Of a stretch of 64,000 bases of DNA, positions 28,059 to 36,211 are shown in pieces. The notes under the pieces are model-generated. The model saw only the letters and a list, made by a program, of their open reading frames with translations, was not told the DNA's origin and searched no databases. The stretch is from Sphingosinicella sp. GTDB taxonomy: Bacteria > Pseudomonadota > Alphaproteobacteria > Sphingomonadales > Sphingomonadaceae. A program made the translations under genes and the position numbers. Position 1 is the stretch's first letter. Each line of letters starts with the position of its first letter. The stretch spans positions 32,124 to 96,123 of the forward strand of contig NZ_JACESP010000015.1 in NCBI RefSeq assembly GCF_013911755.1, given 5' to 3'.

Positions 28059-30206
28059 CTAGAACTTGAAGCGTGCCTCAACGCCATACGTGCGCGGCGC
28101 GGAGAGAGACTGCACGGCCTGCCCGCCGATAATCACGCCATCGTCGCGGTAGAGCGCGTAGTCCTTGTTCGTCAGGTTGCGGCCCCACAGGAACAGCGAC
28201 CAGCCCTGTTCGCTGCCGATACCGATACGCCCGTTGAGCAGCGTCACATCGCCTTGCGAATAGTCGTTGTCCGGCCCGAAGAAGATCCGGCTGCGATGCG
28301 TCAGATCACCGCGCAGCGTCAGCGAGAGCGTGTCGGTAAGTGGCGCCTCGTATTGCGCGCCCACGCTGATGTTGTGCTTCGGCGCCTTCACCATCGTGTT
28401 GCCGGTGAAGTCGTCGCCACCCGGCGTGGCGCCTGCATAATCGAGGAACTTCGCATCGAGATAACTGTAGTTCACCGTAACGTCGAAGCCGTTAACGGGC
28501 CGTGCCGTGAGTTCGAGTTCGACACCCTTGCTGCGCGCGCGCGCAGCGTTCGAGGTCTGGAATTGCGGCAGACCGCCCACCAGCTCGAGCTGGTTCACCT
28601 GCAGGTCCTTGTAACGCAGATAATATGCCGAGGCGTTGAAACGCAGACGGTTGTCGAGCAGATCGGATTTCAGGCCAATCTCATAGCTTGTCACGAATTC
28701 CGGTTCATACTCGGCATCGTCCGTGGGCGTCACAGAAAACACGTTGTAACCGCCCGATTTGAAGCCCCGGCTGACGGTCGCGTAGGTCAGAACCTTGTCG
28801 TTCCACTTGTAATTGAGGCTGAGCGACGGAGAGAAATCATCCTCCGATCGGCCGAACCGACGTTCCGGCATCGTTGCAAGCAGCAATCCGAACGGATCGC
28901 CGTTCTGGCTGTGAATGACGTCCTTCTTTTCCCACGTATAGCGCAGTCCGGCAGTAATGCTGAACTGGTCCGTCACGCGATAGACGGCTTGACCGAATCC
29001 GGCGATGCTTTCGGATTTAATGGTCGCGAAAATGTTTCCGGTCACGGCCTCGGGATAGATGCCGAGGTCCGCGCCGATCACCGCAGCCGAATTTGTCTCA
29101 AGCCGCTGGTGGAAATAATAGACACCGAACACATACGTCAGCGGGCCGCTGTCAGGCGAGGCAAAACGCAGTTCCTGGCTGAACTGGTTCTGGTCCTCGC
29201 TGATACCCGAAGCGAGCAGGTCGAGCGCCGTGTAGTCATTGTCCGCGAGGTTATACCACTGGAACTCACGGTAAGCCGTGATGCTCGTCAGCTTCCCGCC
29301 GCCGAGCGACCAGTTGATCTCGCCAGAGGCGCCGAACGTGTCGCGGTTCTGAACCGTGTCCCTGTTCTGCACAACCTGACGGTCCCAACCGCTCGCGTCC
29401 GCAAGCGGTGTTCCGGTAAGATCGCCGTTGTCGGTGATGTCGATGGACCCGGAATTGGTCCGATCACGCGACGCATCGACACGCGCAACGAGTTCGAAAT
29501 CCTCGTTCTCGCTGTAAACCGCCGTCAGACGGCCCGAAAGCGAATCGACGTCGTCGAGGTCGGTTCCGGTCAGCAGGTTTTTCACCAGCCCGTCGCGGCG
29601 GTCGATGCCGCCCGAAACGCCGACATAGAACTTGCCCGGAACCACCGGCCCGCTGATCGAGGCGCTTGCCCGGATGGCTTCATAATTGCCGTAGCTCGCG
29701 CTGATGTCGCCGCGAAGTTCGTCGCCAGGCTTCCTCGTGATGAAGTTGATCGCGCCAGCGATCGTATTCTTGCCGTAAAGCGTGCCCTGCGGCCCGCGCA
29801 GCACCTCGATGCGTTCAAGGTCATAGAGGCTGTTGTTGATCGTCGTCGGGCGGCCCATGTAGACGCCGTCGACGTAAACGCCGACACCCTGATCGACGCC
29901 GGGGTTGTTCGTTTCCGAAACGATACCGCGAATCGAGATCGACGTGCCGCGCAGCTCGCGCATGTCGATGTAGACGCTGGGTAGCGAGGTCGCGAAATCC
30001 TCGATACGGCCGATGCCCTGATCCCGGATCGCTTCCGCCGACAGCGCGGAAACCGAAATCGGCACATCCTGGATCGATTCCGCCCGCTTCTGCGCGGTGA
30101 CGATGATCTCTTCCAGCTCGGCGGACTGTGCCAGAGCGGGCGCGGCCACGCCGGCACCGCCCACGCAAACCGCCGAACACAAAAGCGCGCGCTTCAAAAC
30201 ATGCAT
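28059..30206 (-). CDS. TonB-dependent receptor
   Basis: A 715-residue outer-membrane receptor. Signal peptide to about residue 26 (GVAAPALAQ), IIVTAQKR segment, plug with IEVLRGPQGTLYGKNTIAG, and a barrel ending in VEARFKF. ATG 30206 is preferred because AAGGGGAAACGAA precedes it; the frame is open 13 codons further. It is divergent from the DUF1611 gene, and a TTGAA-N6-TTCAA site (30317..30332) lies in the 201-bp gap. Its N-terminal half resembles the receptor at 24188..26404, so the two may handle related ligands. Ligand unknown. Confidence 0.94.
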   Translation of the reverse strand: MHVLKRALLCSAVCVGGAGVAAPALAQSAELEEIIVTAQKRAESIQDVPISVSALSAEAIRDQGIGRIEDFATSLPSVYIDMRELRGTSISIRGIVSETNNPGVDQGVGVYVDGVYMGRPTTINNSLYDLERIEVLRGPQGTLYGKNTIAGAINFITRKPGDELRGDISASYGNYEAIRASASISGPVVPGKFYVGVSGGIDRRDGLVKNLLTGTDLDDVDSLSGRLTAVYSENEDFELVARVDASRDRTNSGSIDITDNGDLTGTPLADASGWDRQVVQNRDTVQNRDTFGASGEINWSLGGGKLTSITAYREFQWYNLADNDYTALDLLASGISEDQNQFSQELRFASPDSGPLTYVFGVYYFHQRLETNSAAVIGADLGIYPEAVTGNIFATIKSESIAGFGQAVYRVTDQFSITAGLRYTWEKKDVIHSQNGDPFGLLLATMPERRFGRSEDDFSPSLSLNYKWNDKVLTYATVSRGFKSGGYNVFSVTPTDDAEYEPEFVTSYEIGLKSDLLDNRLRFNASAYYLRYKDLQVNQLELVGGLPQFQTSNAARARSKGVELELTARPVNGFDVTVNYSYLDAKFLDYAGATPGGDDFTGNTMVKAPKHNISVGAQYEAPLTDTLSLTLRGDLTHRSRIFFGPDNDYSQGDVTLLNGRIGIGSEQGWSLFLWGRNLTNKDYALYRDDGVIIGGQAVQSLSAPRTYGVEARFKF

Positions 30207-30316
30207 TTCGTTTCCCCTTTTTCTCGCGCGCCGATTCCGGCCCACGCATTCCCGTCACCAAGCTCCGCCGTATGCCTGTGCTGGCACCGTCGGTACGATC
30301 AGGATCATTCTTCATT

Positions 30317-30332
30317 TTGAAATTGAATTCAA
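30317..30332. promoter_or_regulatory. TTGAA-N6-TTCAA site (site 4) between TonB receptor and DUF1611 gene
   Basis: TTGAAATTGAATTCAA has both outer arms perfect (TTGAA...TTCAA); on the minus strand it reads AACTTGAATTCAATTTCAA. It lies 110 bp upstream of the TonB receptor start (30206) and 75 bp upstream of the DUF1611 start (30408), so it could govern both. It is the second-best copy of the proposed operator after site 1. Confidence 0.6.
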
Positions 30333-30407
30333 GTTGATTATTGTCGAATAAGGAACATCGTTTCCAAAAGATCAACAAACGCACCGCTGAAGGACACTGG
30401 ACAGCCC

Positions 30408-31421
30408 ATGGTAGACCTGCCGTCACCCTATCTCCTCTTTCTGGGTGACACCCGGAGCGAGACCTATGCCAAGACCGCATTCGGCCTGCGCGACTGGGCG
30501 CCTGACGCGGTGATCGGCGAGTATGCCATGCCGGAAGCGACGGTGACCCTGGGACTCGAAAGGCTCACGCCCACTGCCGCGGCGTCGCGCGGCGCGCGTG
30601 CGCTGCTTCTCGGCATTGCGCCGGTCGGCGGCGCCATCCCGGCCCACTGGCTGCCCGAGCTCATCGCCGCGCTGGAAGCCGGGCTCGACATCGTCGCCGG
30701 GCTCCACCAGCGGCTTGCAGACATCCCGGAGCTGGCAGCGACCGCGCGACGCCTTGGCCGCACGTTGTTCGACGTCCGTCACCCAACCGTCAGCTTCAGC
30801 GCGGGCACCGGTCTCCCCCGCTCGGGCAAGCGACTGCTTACCGTGGGCACGGACTGCGCACTCGGCAAGAAATACACGGCGCTTGCCATTGCGAAGCGGT
30901 GGCAGGCACTCGGCGGCAATGCGGATTTCCGGGCAACGGGGCAGACCGGCATCATGATCGCCGGTCACGGCGTCGCCATCGATGCCGTCGTCGCCGACTT
31001 CATCGCAGGCGCAGCCGAATGGCTGAGCCCGGCGAACGCGCCCGATCATTGGGACATCATCGAGGGCCAGGGCTCGCTTTATCACCCCGCCTTCGCGGGC
31101 GTGACGCTCGGCCTCCTGCACGGCGCGCAGCCCGACCTGTTCGTGCTCTGCCACGATCCGACGCGCGCCGCGATCTACGGCTACCCACACATTCCCATGC
31201 CCGACCTTGCCGAAGCGATCGCGCTTTACACGCAGCTCGGACGGCTGACGAACCCGGCCATCGCCTGCGCGGGGATCAGCATCAACAGTTCGAAGATGGG
31301 CGAGGCTGATCGCGCCGACTGGATCGCGCGGACAGCAGACCGGCTCGGCCTGCCCGTCGCCGATCCGCTGCGCGACGGCGTCGACGGGTTCATCCAGAAG
31401 ATGCAAGCCGTCAGGGCATGA
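30408..31421 (+). CDS. DUF1611 P-loop protein (DgcN-like)
   Basis: A soluble protein of 337 residues. An N-terminal domain of about 130 residues is followed by a P-loop-like GTDCALGKKYTA near residue 147, FRATGQTGIMIAG, and EGQGSLYHPAF, the pattern of the DUF1611 family. Some members (DgcN) have been described as D-glutamate N-acetyltransferases; the DgcA partner, an enolase-superfamily dehydratase/racemase, is not seen here, so that activity is only a possibility. It is divergent from a TonB receptor across a shared TTGAA-N6-TTCAA site. Its last 11 bases overlap the convergent carboxyltransferase gene. Confidence 0.8.
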   Translation: MVDLPSPYLLFLGDTRSETYAKTAFGLRDWAPDAVIGEYAMPEATVTLGLERLTPTAAASRGARALLLGIAPVGGAIPAHWLPELIAALEAGLDIVAGLHQRLADIPELAATARRLGRTLFDVRHPTVSFSAGTGLPRSGKRLLTVGTDCALGKKYTALAIAKRWQALGGNADFRATGQTGIMIAGHGVAIDAVVADFIAGAAEWLSPANAPDHWDIIEGQGSLYHPAFAGVTLGLLHGAQPDLFVLCHDPTRAAIYGYPHIPMPDLAEAIALYTQLGRLTNPAIACAGISINSSKMGEADRADWIARTADRLGLPVADPLRDGVDGFIQKMQAVRA

Positions 31422-32967
31422 CCCCGTGCCGCATCGCGGGCTGCGCGGACGCCGTCCGCCGCGTCAGCGTCTGATCGAGCACCCGGATCAGGCGCGGGCG
31501 TGTCTCGCGCGGGTCAATGACGTCGTCGATGTTCAGCTTCGACGCCGCGTGGAATGGCCCGGCGCAGCGCGCGTAGTTCGCCGTCAGGTCGCGGATCAGC
31601 GCCTGCGGGTCTTCCGCGGACTCGATCTCCTTCGAATGCGCCGCCAGCACCGATCCGCCGGGCGGCAGCGAACCGAAATCCGCCGTCGGCCAGGCAAGAA
31701 TCATCGCCTGCTGTGCCTCCGCGCCGCCCATCGCCACCGCACCGAAGCCGAATGCCTTGCGAATGACGACGGTAATGCGCGGCACCGCCGACCATGAGAT
31801 CGCATAGCTGAGCGCAAGCCCTGCGCGCAGCGTCCCCTCCTGCTCCGCCTTCGGCCCCGGCATCACGCCCGGCACGTCCTGCAGGAAGATGATCGGGATG
31901 TGATAGGCCGAGCACAGGTCCACGAAATGCCGCGCTTTGTTCGCCGCCTGCGCGGTGATAGCGCCCGCCGAAACCATCGGCTGGTTCGCGATAATTCCAA
32001 CCGAATGGCCGCCCAGCCGGGCAAGCCCGGTCACGATCATGCGCGCGTGGTCCGGCTTGATCTCGAAGAAGCTGTCCCGATCGACGACGCTGTGGATCAG
32101 GTCTTTCACGTCATACGGCAGGCGCGGGTTTTCAGGGATTAGGCTCACCAGCCGTTCGTCCATCCGGTCGGCGGGATCATCGCAGGCCAACCGCTCGGGA
32201 TATTCGTAAGCGTTGCGCGGAAAATAGGAGAGGAATCGCTGCGCCATCGCGATCGCCGCCTCTTCGGTTGGTGCCGCATTGTCGGCCACCCCGGAGATCC
32301 GGCAATGCACGCCCGCGCCGCCAAGCTCTTCGGGCGACACGCTCTGCCCGGTCGCGGATTTCACCACTGGCGGCCCGGCGGCGGCAAGCATTGCGGTGCC
32401 CTCCACCATGATGATGAATTCGGCAAGGCTGCTGAGCAGCGCCGAATCCCCAGCGCTCGGCCCCATCACGATCGCGACCTGCGGTGCGATGCCGGAAAGG
32501 CGCGCAAGCGTGATGAGATGCGAGGCCTCCGGCAGTCCCTCCCCGATCATCTCCTGCGCGCGCGCCCCCGCGCCGTCCTGCAGCCAGATGATGGGCATCC
32601 GCTCGCGCAGCGCGATGTCGGCGATGCGGTGTTTCTTCCGCCCGTGGTGGAGGCCATAGGTGCCGCCGTGCACGGTGAAATCCTCAGCCGCAACGCACAC
32701 GGGCCGTCCGTCGATCGTCCCCGTTCCGATGATCACCCCGTCCGCGGGGGTCACCTCGTCCACGGTTTGCGCGTAGCCGATCGGGCTCGCGTGCGAGGCA
32801 AGCTGGCCGTATTCGAGGAAGCTGTCTGGATCGAGCAGCATGGCGATACGTTCGCGCGCCGTGCCCTTGCCGCGATCCCGCTGCCGGCGGACCTTGTCCT
32901 CCCCGCCCATCGCCAGCGCGCGCGCGCGCCGCGCCTGCAATTCCTCGATCGCTTCAGCCATGCCCAT
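31411..32967 (-). CDS. Acyl-CoA carboxylase carboxyltransferase subunit
   Basis: 518 residues of the propionyl/methylcrotonyl-CoA carboxylase beta family, which moves CO2 from biotin to an acyl-CoA. N-terminal half: GKGTARERIAMLLD and DFTVHGGTYGLHHGRK; LQDGAGARAQE is the acyl-CoA oxyanion segment. C-terminal half: FLQDVPGVMPGPKAEQEG and ITVVIRKAFGFGAVAMGG. The ATG at 32967 has GGAG eight bases upstream. No biotin carboxylase/biotin carrier subunit is next to it, which is unusual: the partner must be elsewhere, or the protein acts as a decarboxylase-type carboxyltransferase. An ACTTGAA-type site lies 40 bp upstream. Confidence 0.9.
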   Translation of the reverse strand: MGMAEAIEELQARRARALAMGGEDKVRRQRDRGKGTARERIAMLLDPDSFLEYGQLASHASPIGYAQTVDEVTPADGVIIGTGTIDGRPVCVAAEDFTVHGGTYGLHHGRKKHRIADIALRERMPIIWLQDGAGARAQEMIGEGLPEASHLITLARLSGIAPQVAIVMGPSAGDSALLSSLAEFIIMVEGTAMLAAAGPPVVKSATGQSVSPEELGGAGVHCRISGVADNAAPTEEAAIAMAQRFLSYFPRNAYEYPERLACDDPADRMDERLVSLIPENPRLPYDVKDLIHSVVDRDSFFEIKPDHARMIVTGLARLGGHSVGIIANQPMVSAGAITAQAANKARHFVDLCSAYHIPIIFLQDVPGVMPGPKAEQEGTLRAGLALSYAISWSAVPRITVVIRKAFGFGAVAMGGAEAQQAMILAWPTADFGSLPPGGSVLAAHSKEIESAEDPQALIRDLTANYARCAGPFHAASKLNIDDVIDPRETRPRLIRVLDQTLTRRTASAQPAMRHGVMP

Positions 32968-33007
32968 TGTCGTTGCTCCACTGGTGACGGCAACGGGCTC
33001 ACATCAA

Positions 33008-33023
33008 TTTAACTTAAATTCAA
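33008..33023. promoter_or_regulatory. ACTTGAA-type AT-rich site (site 5), upstream of carboxyltransferase
   Basis: TTTAACTTAAATTCAA on the plus strand; the minus strand reads AACTTGAATTTAAGTTAAA. The proximal arm is perfect and the distal arm has two mismatches. It lies 40 bp upstream of the carboxyltransferase start and 30 bp before the stop of the next upstream gene. Proposed as a member of the same operator set as site 1. Confidence 0.5.
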
Positions 33024-33053
33024 GTTCTATTATTGAGAGGACAGGCAGCAACC

Positions 33054-33359
33054 CTAGCTGTTGCCGCGCTTGCGCCGGGTTTCCCAACCCTTCTTCGCCG
33101 CTGCCGAGCGCTCCGCTGCACTCCGTCCGGCGGATGCCGCACCGCCTTTGCGGCCGCCTTTGCGGGACGAGGCGTGGTTCTCCGTCTTGCCGCGGCCCGA
33201 ACCGGATTTCTTGCCGCCACCCGATTCCTTGTTCACGGTCGCCCAGGCACGTCGTTCGGCTTCCGTCTTGCTGACGCCTCGGTCCTCATAGCCCTCTTCG
33301 ATATGCTCGGCCTTGCGCTTCTGCTTGTCGGTGTAGCTGCTCTTGTCACCACGGGGCAT
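33054..33359 (-). CDS. Small basic KGG-repeat-like protein
   Basis: A highly charged protein of 101 residues. The N-terminal part (YTDKQKRKAEHIEEGYEDRG, KTEAERRAWATVNKE) is shared by many proteobacterial proteins labelled plasmid stabilisation protein, a label with little functional backing; the C-terminal part is Lys/Gly/Ala-rich with RKGGRKGGAASAGR and KKGWETRRKRG, like KGG stress-protein repeats. GGAGA five bases before ATG 33359 supports the start. DNA binding or desiccation/stress protection would fit the composition. It stands alone beside soxR; no antitoxin partner is present. Confidence 0.75.
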   Translation of the reverse strand: MPRGDKSSYTDKQKRKAEHIEEGYEDRGVSKTEAERRAWATVNKESGGGKKSGSGRGKTENHASSRKGGRKGGAASAGRSAAERSAAAKKGWETRRKRGNS

Positions 33360-33432
33360 CGGTCTCTCCTGCTGCACGCCCCCAACCGCAAGCCTCTCAA
33401 CGCTGCCCGGCGATTTTGGTTCAAGGTCCGGG

Positions 33433-33894
33433 TCAGTCCGCGAAATCCTCGGCGTTGTCGCCCATCAGGAATCGCGGCCCTGCTCCGGCGCGGGCTGCGC
33501 GGTCGCCGGGATTGTAGAGCGCGCAGCGCTGCAGCGAGAGGCACCCGCAGCCGATGCAGCCGTCGAGAAGATCGCGCGTGCGCTCGAGCATGGCGATCCG
33601 AGTGTCGAGCACCTTGCGCATCCTCCGGCTGATCCGCGTCCAGTCCGCCTGTGTCGGCACGCGGCCACCCGGTAGCGTCGCGAGTTCCGCCTCGATCTCC
33701 GCCAGCGTCAAGCCCAGTCGCTGCGCAATCAGCGCGAACGAAAGCCGCCGGATGTCGGAGCGGAGAAAGCGGCGCTGGTTGCCGCCGGTACGGATCGGGC
33801 TCACGAGCCCGCGCTCCTCATAGAAGCGGATCGCAGAGACGCTCAGCCCCGTGCGCTGGGCCAGTTCGCCGATGGTGAGTGTCGTTTGCGCCAT
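33433..33894 (-). CDS. soxR: Redox-sensitive transcriptional activator SoxR
   Basis: A MerR-family sensor of 153 residues. N-terminal winged helix (TIGELAQRTGLSVSAIRFYEERGL), a dimerisation helix, and the [2Fe-2S] cluster motif CIGCGCLSLQRC near residues 114-125 with all four cysteines. Oxidation of the cluster by redox-cycling compounds or superoxide activates transcription. A near-perfect sox box lies in the divergent promoter region at 33923..33940, so it probably activates the VOC gene next to it and controls itself. No soxS is expected outside enterobacteria. Confidence 0.95.
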   Translation of the reverse strand: MAQTTLTIGELAQRTGLSVSAIRFYEERGLVSPIRTGGNQRRFLRSDIRRLSFALIAQRLGLTLAEIEAELATLPGGRVPTQADWTRISRRMRKVLDTRIAMLERTRDLLDGCIGCGCLSLQRCALYNPGDRAARAGAGPRFLMGDNAEDFAD

Positions 33895-33922
33895 GCTGCG
33901 GGCCTTCGAAAATCAAGCTTGA

Positions 33923-33940
33923 CCTAAAGTTAACTTGAGG
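33923..33940. promoter_or_regulatory. Sox box (SoxR operator)
   Basis: CCTAAAGTTAACTTGAGG differs at one position from the canonical palindrome CCTCAAGTTAACTTGAGG. It lies between soxR (start 33894) and the VOC gene (start 33995). TTGACC at 33919..33924 can serve as -35 for the plus strand, and TACGAC about 19 bases later as a weak -10; the over-long spacer is what SoxR-activated promoters need. The box lies within that spacer. Confidence 0.88.
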
Positions 33941-33994
33941 TTGTACGACTCGCAAGGACTGGCGCTATCCGGCGCGCAGACCATGGAGAAAATC

Positions 33995-34375
33995 ATGAGT
34001 TTCCCGAGAATTGAGCACGTCAACGTCACCGTCACGGACCCCGAGCGAACTGCACGACTGATGGAAACGCTGTTCGGCTGGAAGATTCGCTGGAAAGGCC
34101 CCGCACGCGATGGTGGCCGATCGATTCACGTCGGTTCGGACACGCATTACATCGCGCTCTACACCGGCGCGAACGCCGCCTACACCGAAGAGGATTTCGC
34201 GAAGGGCCGACCGCTCAACCACATCGGCGTCGAGGTCGACGATCTCGATGCGACGGAAGAGCGCGTGTTCGCCGCCGGGCTGGTGCCGTTCAATCACGAC
34301 GACTACGAGCCCGGCCGGCGCTTCTATTTTTTCGATCCCGACGGCATCGAATATGAAATCGTCAGCTACGGCTGA
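33995..34375 (+). CDS. VOC (glyoxalase-fold) protein, probable SoxR target
   Basis: A 126-residue vicinal-oxygen-chelate protein. The two beta-alpha-beta-beta-beta repeats are visible: HVNVTVTDPERTARLMETLFGW and HIGVEVDDLDATEERVFAAG, ending in RFYFFDPDGIEYEIV. His in the first repeat, His in the second and Glu near the end are the usual metal ligands. ATG 33995 is used because GGAG lies six bases before; ATG 33983 is an alternative. The promoter contains a sox box, so it is probably induced by redox-active compounds and may detoxify them; lyase, dioxygenase or drug-binding roles are all possible in this fold. Confidence 0.88.
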   Translation: MSFPRIEHVNVTVTDPERTARLMETLFGWKIRWKGPARDGGRSIHVGSDTHYIALYTGANAAYTEEDFAKGRPLNHIGVEVDDLDATEERVFAAGLVPFNHDDYEPGRRFYFFDPDGIEYEIVSYG

Positions 34376-34425
34376 AGTGGAGAACTGCAAGGGAGCCGAG
34401 CGGCGCGCGATGCGTTGTGGCTCCC

Positions 34426-35421
34426 ATGCAGAACGGCCTTCGCTATGTTGAGGATACGGAACCTGGCTACACGCGAAGACGCTGCGGGCGGGGCTGGGGT
34501 TATTTCGATGCGGAAGGCGCGCGCCTCGCCGATCGGGACGAGATCGATCGGCTGAACCGTCTGGCACTGCCCCCGGCCTACGTGCGCACCTGGTTCTGCC
34601 GGGATCCGCACGGACACCTGCAAGCCACGGGCTATGACGCGCGCGGACGCAAACAATATCGCTACCATGCGGCGTACCGCGCGCATCGTGACGCGAAAAA
34701 ATTCGCGTCGCTCGCAGCCTTCGGCCGCGCCCTGCCCGCCCTTCGGGCACAGGTGGAGCGCGATCTTCGCAAGCGGGGTCTCCGCCGCGACAAGGCTGTC
34801 GCGGCGGTGGTCCGTCTCCTCGACGGCGGCGAGGTCCGCGTCGGTAACGACGATTACGCGCGGACGAATGGCAGCTACGGCGCAACGACGCTACGAAACC
34901 GGCACGTCGCGATCAGCGGCCATACGATTGCCCTGCGCTTCAAGGGGAAATCGGGGAAAACCCACAGCTTCAGCCGAGCCGATCGGCTGCTTTGCAGTGC
35001 CGTGCGTCGGTGCCAGGATCTACCGGGTCAGCGCCTGTTCGCCTATCTCGATGATGCCGGCGACGTGCATCCAGTTACCTCGCAGGATGTGAACGCCTAC
35101 ATCCGCGCTGCCACCCAGGCCGACTACAGCGCCAAGCATTTTCGCACGTGGCGCGCGAGCGTCATCGCGCTCGGCGTTATCGCGGCGCGTGAAGAGGAAA
35201 TCATCCCGCAGAAGGAAATTCTGGAGCCGGTCAGCGCCGCCCTCGGCAACACGCCGGCAATCGCACGATCCGCCTATATCCATCCCGGTCTTCTGGATCT
35301 CGCCGCCGCGCCGGAACGGAGAAAGCGAATGAAACTGCCCACGCGGCGGGCGACGAAATATCTCAGCGCCACCGAACGCACGCTGATCGACATTCTCGAC
35401 AAACTGGCGAAGCGCCGCTGA
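34426..35421 (+). CDS. DNA topoisomerase IB
   Basis: A poxvirus-type type IB topoisomerase of 331 residues that relaxes supercoils through a 3'-phosphotyrosine. N-terminal domain with LALPPAYVRTWFCRDPHGHLQATGYDARGR, shown here by its blocks PPAYV and QATGYDARGR; QYRYH follows; catalytic domain with LLDGGEVRVGN, KHFRTWRAS (Arg), and SAYIHPGLLD, in which Tyr is the nucleophile. A GTG nine bases earlier is an alternative start. It lies near ku and ligD, so it may belong to the same stationary-phase or damage-resistance set; no shared operon is evident. Confidence 0.93.
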   Translation: MQNGLRYVEDTEPGYTRRRCGRGWGYFDAEGARLADRDEIDRLNRLALPPAYVRTWFCRDPHGHLQATGYDARGRKQYRYHAAYRAHRDAKKFASLAAFGRALPALRAQVERDLRKRGLRRDKAVAAVVRLLDGGEVRVGNDDYARTNGSYGATTLRNRHVAISGHTIALRFKGKSGKTHSFSRADRLLCSAVRRCQDLPGQRLFAYLDDAGDVHPVTSQDVNAYIRAATQADYSAKHFRTWRASVIALGVIAAREEEIIPQKEILEPVSAALGNTPAIARSAYIHPGLLDLAAAPERRKRMKLPTRRATKYLSATERTLIDILDKLAKRR

Positions 35422-35460
35422 GCGTGCCGCCGGGGTGATCCGGCGGCACGCGTGCGGCAG

Positions 35461-36060
35461 TCAGCTGCCGGTCTTCGTCTTGTCGCTGTCTCCCGACGCC
35501 GCCTTTTGGGCGGAAGACATCATGGGGTTGCCGGTGTCTGTCGCTGTCGTCGACTGCCGCGTGTTGCGCCATTCGTCGAAATCGGAATTGAAGCGGTCCT
35601 GTCGTTCGGCAAGATACTCCTGATAATCCTGATCGAACCGCGTCATCTGATTCTGGCGCCACCGGGCATATTCGCGGTCGTAGGCGGCTTGCCGTCCGCT
35701 ATCACGTCCCTCGCCGCTCTCCTGACGATAACCCGCCCGGCCATAATCTTCGCCGCGATCCGCGCCCTGATAACTGGAGTGCGGGTCGTGGCCGCCCCAG
35801 CCGGCGCGCCCGCGTCCACGGTAGCCGCTGTCGCCGCGCTCATCGCCGCGATCATTGCTCCGGTGCTGGCGTGGCTGGTCTCTCCGGGTCCGATCATCAC
35901 GTTCATAGGTGTCGGTCATCGAGGGTCCGAACGCGCCGGGGTATCGCCGTTCGTCTTCATGATCTTCGGAATCCCGTTGTTCAGAAAATCGAGCGGGCCC
36001 GCGGCCCTGCCGATCGGTGTAGGGTTCATAGTCGCTGCCATAGCGTTCGCGTGATGCCAT
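35461..36060 (-). CDS. Hydrophilic, charge-rich protein of unknown function (SWFGD-like)
   Basis: 199 residues, almost without hydrophobic stretches and rich in Arg, Asp, Gly, Tyr and Gln. The middle (about residues 20-125) looks disordered, with repeated RGDERGD/GYRGRGR-like pieces; the C-terminal part (YARWRQNQMTRFDQDYQEYLAERQDRF) is probably helical and resembles the tail of sphingomonad SWFGD-type proteins, although no SWFGD block is present. GGAAGGA seven bases before ATG 36060 is a good ribosome site. It lies between topoisomerase IB and ku, divergent from ku. I do not recognise a function; a stress- or desiccation-related role is a guess from composition. Confidence 0.7.
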   Translation of the reverse strand: MASRERYGSDYEPYTDRQGRGPARFSEQRDSEDHEDERRYPGAFGPSMTDTYERDDRTRRDQPRQHRSNDRGDERGDSGYRGRGRAGWGGHDPHSSYQGADRGEDYGRAGYRQESGEGRDSGRQAAYDREYARWRQNQMTRFDQDYQEYLAERQDRFNSDFDEWRNTRQSTTATDTGNPMMSSAQKAASGDSDKTKTGS

Positions 36061-36211
36061 TGCGTGATCCTTCCGGGGTCCTGAGTCGCACTCTCCTTCC
36101 AACGGCTCCGTCCGGTCTTGGTTTCCCCGAATGCGATGAAACGACAACCGCCGAGGAACCGCCTGCCTCGCCTGCAAGTTATGCAAACGGTTGAAACGCA
36201 GGAGGCACGGA

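Noticed and set aside
14018-33023. Microcystin-degradation (mlr) cluster
   Set aside because: Sphingosinicella can carry it, and two beta-lactamase-fold hydrolases recall MlrB, but there is no CPBP-type MlrA-like membrane protease or MlrC-like metalloprotein here.
33054-33359. Toxin-antitoxin or plasmid-stability function for the small basic protein
   Set aside because: No partner gene, no toxin fold; the label plasmid stabilisation is inherited and the composition fits a KGG-type stress protein better.
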